Below, in pieces: positions 1-8,415 of a stretch of DNA of 58,061 nucleotides. Under the pieces are notes generated by a model. It searched no databases and was not told the origin of the DNA. It worked only from the letters and a program-made list of their open reading frames with translations. The DNA is from an uncultured Rhizobiaceae group bacterium (GTDB lineage Bacteria; Pseudomonadota; Alphaproteobacteria; Rhizobiales; Rhizobiaceae): the NCBI GenBank assembly GCA_938044775.1, contig CALIOE010000017.1:1-58061 (forward strand). The letters are read 5' to 3'. Made by a program: the position numbers and the translations under genes. Within the stretch, counting starts at the first letter, position 1; each line of letters begins with the position of its first letter.

Positions 1-1055
1 CGCCGCCATCTCTGGTAGCGCTCAAGCACAACCTCCGAGCCGATATCCAGCCCGAGACGGTCGGCCTCGACGATGGTCTGAGCCAGCGCGGCGGCGTCCT
101 TGAAGCCCAGGTTGAGACCTTGTCCGGCAATAGGATGGATGCCGTGGGCGGCGTCACCCACAAGCGCAAATCGCGGCTTGATGAAGTCGCGTGCCAGTGT
201 CAGCCCGAGCGGGAACGCCTTGCGCGGTCCCGCGACTTCGATATCGCCGAGTTTGTGGCCAAAACGGCTCTCGAGCTCCAGTTCAAAGGTAAAGTCATCC
301 GCCGCCATGAGGCGTTTTGCATTGGCTGTGGGTTCCGTCCAGACGAGCGACGAGCGGTTGCCGGTCAATGGCAGTGTCGCGAAGGGTCCACCCGGCAGAA
401 AGTGCTCCTCTGCCCGGCCCTCATGGGGGCGTTCATGGGAAACCGTTGTAACGATGCCCATCTGATCGTAGGCCCAGCGCACCACCTTGATTCCCGCCTG
501 TTCCCGAAGCGCCGAATTGACGCCATCGGCGGCAATCAAAAGCCGCGTTTCCAAAACATCCCCGGAACCGAGAAAAACGCTGGTCTGTTGCTCGCCGGTA
601 TCGAAGCCTGAAACCGTTTCTCCATGGCGGAGCACCACGCCGAGCGCCCTGGCTTTGTCGCGCAGGGCGGACACCAGCGCTTTGTTAGGCACCATATGGG
701 CAAAAGGCTCGTCCTGCGGCCCATCGCCGGCCGCAGAACCTGTTTCGCCAAATGTCAAAAACACCGGGCGAACAGGGTCCTGCGTGCGGCTGTCGGTGAC
801 AATCATTTCGTTGATCGGCTGGGCGTCTTTGACCAGGCTTTCCCAGATTCCGAGCTGGTTCAGCATCCGCGCAGCAGCCGCTGCAATGGCGGAGGCCCGC
901 TCGTCCTTCGAAAGCGCTTCTGCGGGTGCGGCATCAACAAGGGCCACCTCAAGGTGTGGCGCCGACGCCTTCACCGCAACCGCAACCGACAGGCCCACAT
1001 AGCCTCCACCGGCAATGAGACAGTCCAGCAATTTGCTTTCTTTTGCCCTGGCCAT
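1..1055 (-). CDS. ubiH: FAD-dependent ubiquinone biosynthesis hydroxylase, UbiH/UbiF family (3' partial)
   Basis: The reading frame starts at the ATG at 1055 and runs off the left edge, leaving about 351 residues. The N-terminus carries a Rossmann FAD motif, AGGGYVGLS, near residues 15-23. Late in the frame is GDAAHGIHPIAGQGLNLG, the FAD-ribose binding signature of the UbiH/UbiF/Coq6 monooxygenases. The family hydroxylates the ubiquinone ring at the inner membrane. Which ring position this paralogue modifies cannot be read from the sequence, so the symbol is a family-level choice. It diverges from tesB across about 90 bases. Only the last few dozen residues should be missing, since the family is about 400 aa. 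Confidence 0.85.
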   Translation of the reverse strand, partial: MARAKESKLLDCLIAGGGYVGLSVAVAVKASAPHLEVALVDAAPAEALSKDERASAIAAAAARMLNQLGIWESLVKDAQPINEMIVTDSRTQDPVRPVFLTFGETGSAAGDGPQDEPFAHMVPNKALVSALRDKARALGVVLRHGETVSGFDTGEQQTSVFLGSGDVLETRLLIAADGVNSALREQAGIKVVRWAYDQMGIVTTVSHERPHEGRAEEHFLPGGPFATLPLTGNRSSLVWTEPTANAKRLMAADDFTFELELESRFGHKLGDIEVAGPRKAFPLGLTLARDFIKPRFALVGDAAHGIHPIAGQGLNLGFKDAAALAQTIVEADRLGLDIGSEVVLERYQRWR

Positions 1056-1086
1056 CAGAACCGCCTTTGACAATGAAATTCGACTT

Positions 1087-1110
1087 TATGTCTGACATAT
1101 GGCGTGTCAG
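1087..1110. promoter_or_regulatory. Overlapping palindromes in the ubiH-tesB divergent promoter region
   Basis: TATGTC-T-GACATA at 1087-1099 is a perfect 13-bp palindrome. It overlaps a second inverted repeat, CTGACA-N7-TGTCAG, at 1092-1110. A perfect TTGACA lies just upstream at 1067-1072. I infer an operator or promoter-overlapping site for one or both divergent genes; no regulator is identified. Confidence 0.4.
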
Positions 1111-1142
1111 AACCCAAGAACAACAGGCTCAATTCGCAATTC

Positions 1143-2093
1143 ATGGCAAAGATGACGCAGGACAGTTCCAACAATTCCGGCAGCAACGGCACACAGACCG
1201 CAGTCGAGGAATTGCTCGACATCCTCGATCTCGAGGTCCTTGAGAAGAACCTGTATCGCGGCCGCAGTCCGAAAACCGGATGGCAGCGGGTGTTTGGCGG
1301 GCAGGTCATCGGCCAGGCCCTGGTTGCAGCCCAGCGGACTGTTCCCGAAGACCGCTCGGTCCATTCCCTGCACGGATATTTCCTGCGGCCGGGCGATCCT
1401 TCAGTCCCGATCATCTACGAAGTGGATCGCATTCGTGACGGCGGTTCCTTCACGACCAGGCGTGTCATCGGAATTCAGCATGGCCACGCCATCTGGTCGA
1501 TGTCGGCTTCGTTTCAAACGACAGAACAGGGGCTCGACTATCATATGCCAATGCCCGACCAACCGAGCCCGGATGTATTGACCGGTGAACAGGGCCCGAA
1601 AGAAGAATTCATGCGGACGGCACCGGATCACGTCAGAGCATACTGGAGCAAGGAGCGGCCGATTGAGATGCTCGCCACATCCTTTGAGCACTTTGTCTCC
1701 GACAGGAAGCTGCCACCGGAGCAATATGTCTGGGTGCGCGCAACCGGCCCGATTCCGGGCGATCCCTCGCTTCAGGCCGCTGTCCTTGCCTATGCCTCAG
1801 ACATGACGTTGCTTGACACCGCGCTTTACCCGCACGGCAAGAAGATTTTTGATCGCGATCTACAGGTTGCCAGCCTTGACCATGCCATGTGGTTTCACCG
1901 ACCGATCAACATGAATGAATGGCTGCTGTTTGCGCAGGATACGCCCAATTCCAATGGCGGGCGCGGCTTTACAAGGGGCTCGCTGTACAGTGCAGATGGC
2001 ACATTGGTCGCTTCCTGCACTCAGGAAGGCCTCATCCGCAGACGCGACCCTCAGTACCGAAGCCAATCTGGAATGCCCAAAAAAGAAGCATAG
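1143..2093 (+). CDS. tesB: Acyl-CoA thioesterase II (TesB)
   Basis: TesB hydrolyses medium- and long-chain acyl-CoA to free fatty acid and CoA in the cytoplasm. The 316-aa product has the double-hotdog pattern: an N-terminal half with FGGQVIGQAL and HSLHGYFLRPGD, and a C-terminal half with LAYASDMTLLDT (catalytic Asp), TRGSLYSADG (Thr) and SCTQEGLIR (Gln), matching the Asp/Thr/Gln triad of E. coli TesB. The frame is open from a GTG at 1104, but that codon sits inside a palindrome, and the family begins close to VEELLDIL, so I prefer the ATG at 1143. No strong ribosome binding site precedes either. It is divergent from ubiH and codirectional with glnK. Confidence 0.92.
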   Translation: MAKMTQDSSNNSGSNGTQTAVEELLDILDLEVLEKNLYRGRSPKTGWQRVFGGQVIGQALVAAQRTVPEDRSVHSLHGYFLRPGDPSVPIIYEVDRIRDGGSFTTRRVIGIQHGHAIWSMSASFQTTEQGLDYHMPMPDQPSPDVLTGEQGPKEEFMRTAPDHVRAYWSKERPIEMLATSFEHFVSDRKLPPEQYVWVRATGPIPGDPSLQAAVLAYASDMTLLDTALYPHGKKIFDRDLQVASLDHAMWFHRPINMNEWLLFAQDTPNSNGGRGFTRGSLYSADGTLVASCTQEGLIRRRDPQYRSQSGMPKKEA

Positions 2094-2127
2094 TAAGATT
2101 GCTGTACATTTATTGGGCAAAATTGCT

Positions 2128-2169
2128 TGGAATTTCTCTCCGCTTTTCGGCAGGCATTTAGAAATTCCA
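2128..2169. repeat. Nine-base inverted repeat upstream of the glnK promoter
   Basis: TGGAATTTC at 2128-2136 is repeated inverted as GAAATTCCA at 2161-2169, with a 24-base spacer containing a small CCG/CGG stem. No T-run follows, so it is a poor intrinsic terminator for tesB. It lies 35 bases upstream of the candidate -24 element and could be an activator site or an mRNA 3' hairpin. Confidence 0.4.
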
Positions 2170-2203
2170 TACAAAACAATGGATTACAAGATTCTCGAGT
2201 AAC

Positions 2204-2218
2204 TGGCACAGCGCTTGA
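2204..2218 (+). promoter_or_regulatory. Sigma-54 (RpoN) -24/-12 promoter for glnK-amtB
   Basis: TGGCACAGCGCTTGA matches the sigma-54 consensus TGGCACG-N4-TTGC at all but two positions, with the correct GG-to-G spacing. It lies about 90 bases before the glnK start. RpoN with NtrC control of glnK-amtB is established in many proteobacteria. The leader also contains a hairpin, CCGGAA/TTCCGG, at 2268-2284. Confidence 0.65.
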
Positions 2219-2308
2219 ATACTCCGTCTCAACCGGTCGCGTTCGCGCCGCTGGGGGTTACGAAAGGCCGGAAGGGGTTTCCGGTCTGCGAAAAGACGGA
2301 AAACACAT

Positions 2309-2647
2309 ATGAAATTGATCATGGCGATCATCAAGCCGTTCAAGCTTGACGAGGTTCGTGATGCACTGTCCGCCCTTGGCGTTCAGGGGCTCACTGTATC
2401 AGAAGTCAAAGGTTACGGCAGACAGAAGGGCCAAAGCGAGATCTACCGCGGGGCCGAATACGCTGTGCACTTTGTGCCCAAACTCAAGCTAGAAATCGCT
2501 GTCGACGATGGAGCGGCAAGCGGCGTGGTTGACGCGTTGCGTGACACTGCGTCAACCGGTCAGATCGGCGACGGCAAGGTTTTTGTGATGGACCTCGAGC
2601 AGGCCATGCGGATCCGCACCGGTGAATCCGGCGTGGAAGCTCTCTAG
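2309..2647 (+). CDS. glnK: PII nitrogen regulatory protein GlnK
   Basis: The 112-aa product is full length for PII proteins, which sense 2-oxoglutarate, ATP/ADP and, through uridylylation, glutamine. The T-loop is clear (GYGRQKGQSEIYRGAEY), with the uridylylation tyrosine at Tyr51. The C-terminal signature VFVMDLEQAMRIRTGESG is also present. Immediately downstream is amtB (33-base gap), the usual partner: GlnK binds AmtB at the membrane and blocks ammonium uptake when nitrogen is plentiful. A sigma-54-type promoter precedes it. The close link to amtB is why GlnK is chosen over GlnB. Confidence 0.95.
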   Translation: MKLIMAIIKPFKLDEVRDALSALGVQGLTVSEVKGYGRQKGQSEIYRGAEYAVHFVPKLKLEIAVDDGAASGVVDALRDTASTGQIGDGKVFVMDLEQAMRIRTGESGVEAL

Positions 2648-2680
2648 CGCGCCATCCATTTGAAAATCCAGGATAATATC

Positions 2681-4009
2681 ATGAAACAACTTCTCAAAAT
2701 CAGTGCGGCTATTGCGGGCCTTGTCGCCCTCACCAGCGCCGCCGGTGCACAAGATGCCGCACCAGCCGTATCTCCCGAAACGGCCTATATCTTCAACACC
2801 CTGCTTTTCCTGATTGGCGGTTTCCTTGTCATGTTCATGGCAGCAGGTTTCGCAATGCTTGAGGCAGGTCTCGTCCGCTCCAAAAACGTTTCCATGCAAT
2901 GCCTCAAGAACATTGGCCTCTATTCAATCGCCGGTATCATGTACTGGGCGGTGGGTTATAGCCTGATGTATACAAATGTTGACCCTAACGGCTTTATCGG
3001 CAGCTTCGGCTCCTATGGTTGGGATGAGGCCGGAAAATTCGCCACCGGCGATGACGGCGCCGTTGCGGGCTATTCAACAGCGTCCGACTGGTTCTTCCAG
3101 ATGGTGTTTGTTGCAACAGCAGCTTCAATCGTGTCCGGCACCGTGGCCGAGCGGGTCAAATTGTGGCCATTCCTGATTTTCGTCGTCTTCCTGACCGGAT
3201 TCATTTATCCGATTGCCGGCTCATGGAAATGGGGCGCCGGCTGGTTGCAAACCATGGGCTTCCAGGATTTCGCGGGCTCGACGCTCGTTCACTCCGTCGG
3301 TGGTTGGGCCGCTCTGGTGGGCGCGCTTTTGCTGGGCGCACGGAAGGGCAAATATGTCGACGGCAAGGTCGTTCCGATGGTCGGCTCAAACATTCCGTTG
3401 GCAACGCTCGGCACGTTCATCCTGTGGCTCGGCTGGTTCGGCTTCAACGGTGCGTCGCAGCTGGCACTCGGCTCAGCCGCCGATGCAACCTCTGTATCCA
3501 ACATCTTTGCCAACACCAACCTGGCAGCTTGCGGTGGTGTCGTTGCGGCACTCGTGCTCATGCAGTTCATGTATGGCAAGCTGGATGTCACAATAGCGCT
3601 TAACGGTGCTCTGGCCGGCCTGGTGTCAATCACCGCAGAGCCGCTTACGCCAACCCCTGTACTGGCCATCCTGATTGGCGCCGTTGGCGGTGCCATTGTG
3701 GTCTTTACGGTTCCATTGCTCGACAAATTCAAAATCGACGATGTTGTTGGTGCAATCCCGGTTCACCTTCTGGCCGGCATCTGGGGCACTTTGATCGTGC
3801 CGTTGACCAACAGTGACGCCAGCTACGGCGTTCAGATCATCGGCATCGCCTCTTATGCCGTGTTCACAATCATTGCCAGCGCGATCGTCTGGACTGTGTT
3901 GAAGGCAACCATGGGCATCCGGGTTTCGGAGGAAGAGGAAGCGATCGGCCTTGACCGCAGCGAGGTCGGTGTGGAGGCCTATCCGGAATTCACTTTCGGA
4001 CGGGGCTGA
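2681..4009 (+). CDS. amtB: Ammonium transporter AmtB
   Basis: AmtB conducts ammonium across the inner membrane. The 442-aa product starts with a cleavable signal peptide of about 24 residues ending SAAGAQ, then about eleven hydrophobic segments. The twin pore histidines are in the expected contexts: DFAGSTLVHSVGG, which also holds the conserved Asp, and AIPVHLLAG. The C-terminal tail has the RVSEEEEAIGLDRSEVG signature that contacts GlnK in the family. The frame is open from a TTG at 2660, but the ATG at 2681 preceded by AGGAT gives the signal peptide. It forms an operon with glnK and ends before a terminator. Confidence 0.95.
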   Translation: MKQLLKISAAIAGLVALTSAAGAQDAAPAVSPETAYIFNTLLFLIGGFLVMFMAAGFAMLEAGLVRSKNVSMQCLKNIGLYSIAGIMYWAVGYSLMYTNVDPNGFIGSFGSYGWDEAGKFATGDDGAVAGYSTASDWFFQMVFVATAASIVSGTVAERVKLWPFLIFVVFLTGFIYPIAGSWKWGAGWLQTMGFQDFAGSTLVHSVGGWAALVGALLLGARKGKYVDGKVVPMVGSNIPLATLGTFILWLGWFGFNGASQLALGSAADATSVSNIFANTNLAACGGVVAALVLMQFMYGKLDVTIALNGALAGLVSITAEPLTPTPVLAILIGAVGGAIVVFTVPLLDKFKIDDVVGAIPVHLLAGIWGTLIVPLTNSDASYGVQIIGIASYAVFTIIASAIVWTVLKATMGIRVSEEEEAIGLDRSEVGVEAYPEFTFGRG

Positions 4010-4062
4010 TCCTCTAGCGCCCCCGAAGAATAACCCCCGAGAGGGGCGCACCTTCGAGCCTT

Positions 4063-4101
4063 CGGCCCGCCTGATGAAAATTCGGGCGGGCCGTTGTTGT
4101 T
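4063..4101 (+). terminator. Rho-independent terminator of glnK-amtB
   Basis: A nine-base GC-rich stem, CGGCCCGCC at 4063-4071 with GGCGGGCCG at 4085-4093, is followed by TTGTTGTT. It separates amtB from the second transporter and supports independent transcription of the latter. Confidence 0.75.
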
Positions 4102-4183
4102 ATTGCCGCAAAATTAGGCAGAAACCGACCTGTCAAAACAGCATCCGGCAAAAATAAGATGTATTATCAGCATCTTCCCCAGA

Positions 4184-4198
4184 TGGCCCGAATCTTGA
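4184..4198 (+). promoter_or_regulatory. Sigma-54-like -24/-12 promoter for the second ammonium transporter
   Basis: TGGCCCGAATCTTGA has the -24 GG and -12 TTG with the required spacing and differs from TGGCACG-N4-TTGC at two positions. Like the glnK site it has TTGA where the consensus has TTGC. It lies 80 bases before the ATG. A short inverted repeat, AAGATG-N9-CATCTT, is at 4156-4176. Confidence 0.5.
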
Positions 4199-4277
4199 TT
4201 GCTCACATCCACATGGCGTCTTTTTGACCCTCTGCGGGGGCAAAAGCTGCGGACGCGACAACAAAGGGGGTTCGGAC

Positions 4278-5489
4278 ATGGGTGCCGACGTATTTTTTGT
4301 ATTGATGGGGGCCATCCTCGTCTTTGCTATGCATGGTGGCTTCGCTTTTCTTGAAGTGGGCACTGTTCAGCACAAGAACCAGGTCAACGCGCTGGTCAAG
4401 ATTCTGGTGGATTTCGCGATATCCACAATTGTCTATTTCTTCGTCGGCTATGCGGTTGCCTATGGTGTGACCTTTTTTGTGAACGCAAAAATCCTCAGTG
4501 GTGCGGCCGGCGGCGAGGTTTTTGCCCCACAGGGCTTCGCCCTGGTGAAATTCTTCTTCCTGACCACATTCGCAGCGGCCATACCTGCAATCATTTCGGG
4601 TGGCATTGCCGAGCGCATGAAATTTGTGCCGCAATGCCTGGCGACGGTTGCCATTGTCGGTCTTGTCTATCCGTTCTTCGAGGGCATGATCTGGAACGGA
4701 AATTATGGGTTCAACAGCTGGCTTGAAGCGAGCTTCGGGGCGCCGTTCCATGACTTTGCCGGCTCCATTGTTGTTCACGCCATCGGAGGCTGGATTGCGT
4801 TCTCAGCCGTCCTTCTTCTCGGCCCGCGCTACAACCGTTATCGCAAAGACGGCAAAATTCAGGGAATACCGCCTTCTTCAATCCCCTGGCTGGCCATGGG
4901 TTCCTGGATGCTCTGCGTGGGTTGGTTCGGGTTCAACGTCATGTCGGCCCAGTCGCTGGAGGGAGTAACCGGTCTGGTTGCTATCAACTCACTGATGGCC
5001 ATGGTCGGTGGCATCGTGGCGGCACTGTTTGTCGGCCGCAACGACCCCGGATTCGTGCACAATGGCGCATTAGCAGGGCTTGTTGCAGTTTGCGCAGGCT
5101 CTGACATTTTCCATCCCATTGGTGCCCTGGCTGTTGGCGCTGCGGCAGGCGCAATTTTCGTCATCGGTTTCGACTGGTGTCAGCAAAAGCTCAAAATTGA
5201 CGATGTGCTTGGCGTCTGGCCGTTGCACGGGCTGTGCGGGCTCTGGGGCGGCATTGCTGCCGGAATCTTCGGTACCGAGGCGCTTGGCGGAATGGGAGGC
5301 GTAAGTCTGACAACGCAAGTCATTGGCAGCCTCGCCGGGGTCATTTACGCAACCGCTGCGGGCGCCGTGGTTTACGGTCTGCTGAAAGCAACGACGGGTC
5401 TGCGAATGAGCGATGAGGACCAGCACCGAGGCGCCGATCTGACGTTCCACAAAGTCGGGGCAAACCCCGAAAGGGAAATCATCGGCTGA
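4278..5489 (+). CDS. amt: Second ammonium transporter (Amt family)
   Basis: The 403-aa product is a full Amt/Mep/Rh transporter. It shows DFAGSIVVHAIGG and GVWPLHGLCGLWGG, the two pore-histidine regions, and a LRMSDEDQHRGADL tail. Unlike the upstream AmtB it starts straight into the first membrane helix (MGADVFFVLMGAILVF) with no signal peptide, and the two are clearly diverged, so this is not a recent duplication. AAAGGGGG upstream of the ATG at 4278 supports that start over a GTG at 4224. It has its own sigma-54-like promoter. I infer a nitrogen-starvation-induced transporter or sensor; a separate PII partner is not visible. Confidence 0.92.
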   Translation: MGADVFFVLMGAILVFAMHGGFAFLEVGTVQHKNQVNALVKILVDFAISTIVYFFVGYAVAYGVTFFVNAKILSGAAGGEVFAPQGFALVKFFFLTTFAAAIPAIISGGIAERMKFVPQCLATVAIVGLVYPFFEGMIWNGNYGFNSWLEASFGAPFHDFAGSIVVHAIGGWIAFSAVLLLGPRYNRYRKDGKIQGIPPSSIPWLAMGSWMLCVGWFGFNVMSAQSLEGVTGLVAINSLMAMVGGIVAALFVGRNDPGFVHNGALAGLVAVCAGSDIFHPIGALAVGAAAGAIFVIGFDWCQQKLKIDDVLGVWPLHGLCGLWGGIAAGIFGTEALGGMGGVSLTTQVIGSLAGVIYATAAGAVVYGLLKATTGLRMSDEDQHRGADLTFHKVGANPEREIIG

Positions 5490-5494
5490 ACTGC

Positions 5495-5526
5495 GTCACG
5501 GCAAGATCCACTGGTTTTGCCGTGAC
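5495..5526. repeat. Hairpin between amt and ftsK
   Basis: GTCACGGCAA at 5495-5504 pairs perfectly with TTGCCGTGAC at 5517-5526. The ten-base stem starts six bases after the amt stop codon. No T-tract follows, so it may be a weak terminator or an mRNA 3' stabiliser. Confidence 0.5.
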
Positions 5527-5572
5527 AACGGGCCCTGAAGCCGCTTCATCAATGCAAACAGATCGACCATGG

Positions 5573-5588
5573 TTAACAGGCCTTTAAC
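5573..5588 (+). promoter_or_regulatory. CtrA binding box upstream of ftsK
   Basis: TTAA-CAGGCCT-TTAAC is a perfect match to the CtrA consensus TTAA-N7-TTAA(C). It is embedded in a larger palindrome, ATGGTTAA...TTAACCAT, at 5569-5591. A GANTC (CcrM) site, GAATC, follows at 5606-5610. CtrA boxes with nearby GANTC sites mark cell-cycle-controlled promoters in alphaproteobacteria. The box is 83 bases before the preferred ftsK ATG. Confidence 0.7.
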
Positions 5589-5670
5589 CATCGCTGCCCT
5601 ACGTTGAATCCCATGTATTTGGGCGGTGCTGTCTAGCGTCCGCCCGCCACGCGTTTTCAGGGCATTTTCA

Positions 5671-8325
5671 ATGCATGCACCGGATATCACCCTTGGGTCT
5701 TCCATCGACACGGTTTCGCGCGGAGACGCGGCACCCGGCTTCCGGCGTCGACGCGCGCCCCGCATTCCGGCGGCCATCGCGCGACCGTTGTCCAGATTGT
5801 CGGGATTTGTTCAGCTCGCAGGGGTGGCGCTTGCAGCTGTTGCACTGGCAACCTGGTCCGTCAGCGATGCCAATGTGAACTTTGCCAATGGTTCGGAGCC
5901 CGAGAACTGGCTGGGCTTCTGGGGAGCAAGCTTTGCCGACCTCGCCATGCAGTTCTTTGGTCTGGCTTGTGCAGCATTGCTGCTGCCTCCACTTATCTGG
6001 GGTTTGTTCAGACTCACGCGTCGTCCGCTCATCAATCTCAAGAAGCGGCTCGGTCTTTGGGCTGCATCAATTGCATTTCTTGCAACCGCTTTGGGATGCA
6101 TTCCAAAGCCTGCTGGCTGGCCGCTTGAACTTGGATTGGGAGGCGTTCTGGGCGATGCGTTCCTGAGCATTCCAAAGGCCTTCACCGGCTCCTACCCTCA
6201 GGGCGTGTTTGGCACTTTCCTGCTGATTGTGTTTGCCATCCCGGGGCTTTGGCTGCTGGCCAAAACATGCAACCTGCACCGTGGAATCCCGGCATCAATC
6301 GCTCCCGAGGAGGATGATATTCCTCTTGTGGCACGCGAAGGACAGGATGAATTCGAGGAACCGGAGCAGGTAGAGCAGGGCCGCGACTGGGGCGGACTTC
6401 TGGCCATGCCGGTCGGTCTGCTCATGCATTGGGGTTACAGCCTGTCTGCCTTTACCCGAAACCGTCTTGCGGCACGCCGCGCGACCAAACTGCGGCAGAT
6501 ATCCATGATGGACGCGGCCGCAGGCATTGGCTTCGATCAACGGGCAGAACCACAGTTTGGTTCCCCGGCAGATAATCCATCACCGGAATCTGCTTATGAC
6601 GAAGCGGACATGGCCGACACGGAATGGGAGGACATGGATTGGGACGACCCCGCACGGGCAGACGAATCCGTTTATGAGCGCAGCCGCGTCGACTACGATG
6701 AACCCGATGAACCGGTTCCCCACACTGATGCAGCCCAACCCGCCTCGCCCGCCCCTCGCGCAGCGCCACGCGTGGTCAAAAAAGCCCGTTCGCCGGGCGG
6801 CAAGTTTGTCTTGCCCAAACTCGATCTGCTTTCCGAGCAAACAGCCTCGATCGAGGATCCTTCACTTTCAAACGAGGCGCTGGAGGAGAACGCACGGCTG
6901 CTGGAAGGCGTGCTTGAAGATTTTGGCGTCAAAGGCAACATCATCAAAGTACGCCCGGGACCCGTCGTCACGCTTTATGAGCTTGAGCCTGCGCCCGGCG
7001 TAAAATCCTCTCGCGTTATCGGTCTGGCCGAAGACATCGCCCGTTCCATGAGCGCCATCGCAGCCCGCGTGGCCGTTGTTCCTGGTCGCAATGCAATCGG
7101 CATCGAACTGCCCAACAAGAGCCGTGAAACTGTTTATCTGCGTGAACAATTGTCGACCGGCGAGTTCAAGAAAACCAAGGCCAAACTGCCGATGTGTCTG
7201 GGCAAGACGATCGGTGGCGAGCCTGTAATTGTCGACATGGCAAAAATGCCGCATCTGCTGGTCGCCGGTACAACCGGATCCGGTAAATCAGTGGCGATCA
7301 ACACTATGATTCTATCACTGCTTTACCGCTTGAGTCCGGAGCAGTGCAAACTGATCATGATCGATCCCAAAATGCTCGAACTATCGATCTATGACGGCAT
7401 TCCCCACCTGCTGACGCCGGTTGTTGTCGATCCCAAGAAAGCTGTCGTTGCGCTCAAATGGTCCGTGCGAGAGATGGAAGAGCGCTACAAGAAAATGTCG
7501 AAGGTGGGTGTACGCAACATTGACGGCTTCAACACCAAGGTGAGAGAGAGCGTCGCCAAGGGCGAAGTGATCAGCCGCACCGTTCAAACCGGTTTTGACA
7601 AGGAAACCGGCGAAGCCATCTATGAAACCGAGGAAATGGACCTCGAGCCGATGCCATATATCGTCGTCATCATCGACGAGATGGCAGACTTGATGATGGT
7701 TGCGGGCAAGGACATCGAAGGCACCGTGCAACGGCTGGCGCAAATGGCACGTGCCGCGGGCATTCACGTCATTATGGCGACCCAGCGCCCCTCAACCGAT
7801 GTCATTACCGGCACCATCAAAGCCAACTTCCCAACCCGCATATCTTTTCAGGTGACATCGAAAATCGATTCGCGTGTCATGCTGGGAGAAAGCGGAGCGG
7901 AGCAGCTGCTCGGCATGGGCGACATGCTCTATATGGCCGGCGGCGGTCGCATAACCCGTGTACACGGACCCTTTGTCGACGACCAGGAAGTCGAAGACGT
8001 GGTCAATCACCTGAAGACCCAGGGCGTGCCCCAATACCTGGAATCGATCACCGAGGAAGACGAGGACGATCCTGTAGGTGATGGCGCGGCCGGCAGCGGA
8101 GCGGTCGGTGGCATGGGCGACAGCGACGACCCCTACGATCAGGCCGTTGCGATCGTCCTGCGCGACCGCAAGGCTTCCACATCCTATGTGCAGCGCCGCC
8201 TCTCAATTGGCTACAACCGCGCAGCGTCGCTGATTGAACGGATGGAACAAGAGGGTTTGATCAGCCCCGCAAACCACGCAGGAAAGCGGGAAATTCTTGT
8301 CCCCGCCGAAGACGAGACTATCTGA
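5671..8325 (+). CDS. ftsK: DNA translocase FtsK
   Basis: FtsK anchors at the septum and pumps DNA so that the chromosome termini segregate at division. The 884-aa product has about four N-terminal membrane helices, then an acidic low-complexity linker (roughly residues 230-380). The RecA-like motor has Walker A GTTGSGKS near residue 533 and Walker [13 protein letters not shown], and a C-terminal winged-helix gamma domain ([15 protein letters not shown]...) reads KOPS sites. The frame extends to a GTG at 5626, but a CtrA-box promoter would start transcription about there, so the ATG at 5671 is preferred. It is followed by lolA, the usual Hyphomicrobiales order. Confidence 0.95.
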   Translation: MHAPDITLGSSIDTVSRGDAAPGFRRRRAPRIPAAIARPLSRLSGFVQLAGVALAAVALATWSVSDANVNFANGSEPENWLGFWGASFADLAMQFFGLACAALLLPPLIWGLFRLTRRPLINLKKRLGLWAASIAFLATALGCIPKPAGWPLELGLGGVLGDAFLSIPKAFTGSYPQGVFGTFLLIVFAIPGLWLLAKTCNLHRGIPASIAPEEDDIPLVAREGQDEFEEPEQVEQGRDWGGLLAMPVGLLMHWGYSLSAFTRNRLAARRATKLRQISMMDAAAGIGFDQRAEPQFGSPADNPSPESAYDEADMADTEWEDMDWDDPARADESVYERSRVDYDEPDEPVPHTDAAQPASPAPRAAPRVVKKARSPGGKFVLPKLDLLSEQTASIEDPSLSNEALEENARLLEGVLEDFGVKGNIIKVRPGPVVTLYELEPAPGVKSSRVIGLAEDIARSMSAIAARVAVVPGRNAIGIELPNKSRETVYLREQLSTGEFKKTKAKLPMCLGKTIGGEPVIVDMAKMPHLLVAGTTGSGKSVAINTMILSLLYRLSPEQCKLIMIDPKMLELSIYDGIPHLLTPVVVDPKKAVVALKWSVREMEERYKKMSKVGVRNIDGFNTKVRESVAKGEVISRTVQTGFDKETGEAIYETEEMDLEPMPYIVVIIDEMADLMMVAGKDIEGTVQRLAQMARAAGIHVIMATQRPSTDVITGTIKANFPTRISFQVTSKIDSRVMLGESGAEQLLGMGDMLYMAGGGRITRVHGPFVDDQEVEDVVNHLKTQGVPQYLESITEEDEDDPVGDGAAGSGAVGGMGDSDDPYDQAVAIVLRDRKASTSYVQRRLSIGYNRAASLIERMEQEGLISPANHAGKREILVPAEDETI

Positions 8326-8333
8326 TAGACACA

Positions 8334-8350
8334 GTCATGTTCGCCATGAC
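8334..8350. repeat. Short hairpin between ftsK and lolA
   Basis: GTCATG-TTCGC-CATGAC is a perfect six-base inverted repeat nine bases after the ftsK stop codon. There is no T-run. It may protect or process the shared transcript. Confidence 0.3.
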
Positions 8351-8415
8351 ACATCACAGAGCGGCCCCAATCGCCGCTTATTGAGAAAACCGAAGCCAAA
8401 CTGAGAGCGATTGTC

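Noticed and set aside
1104..1142. GTG start of tesB giving a 13-residue longer protein
   Set aside because: The extra residues are polar and unlike the family start, and the codon lies inside a palindrome.
5626..5670. GTG start of ftsK adding 15 residues
   Set aside because: A promoter at the CtrA box would start transcription at about this codon, leaving no leader; the ATG at 5671 is more plausible.
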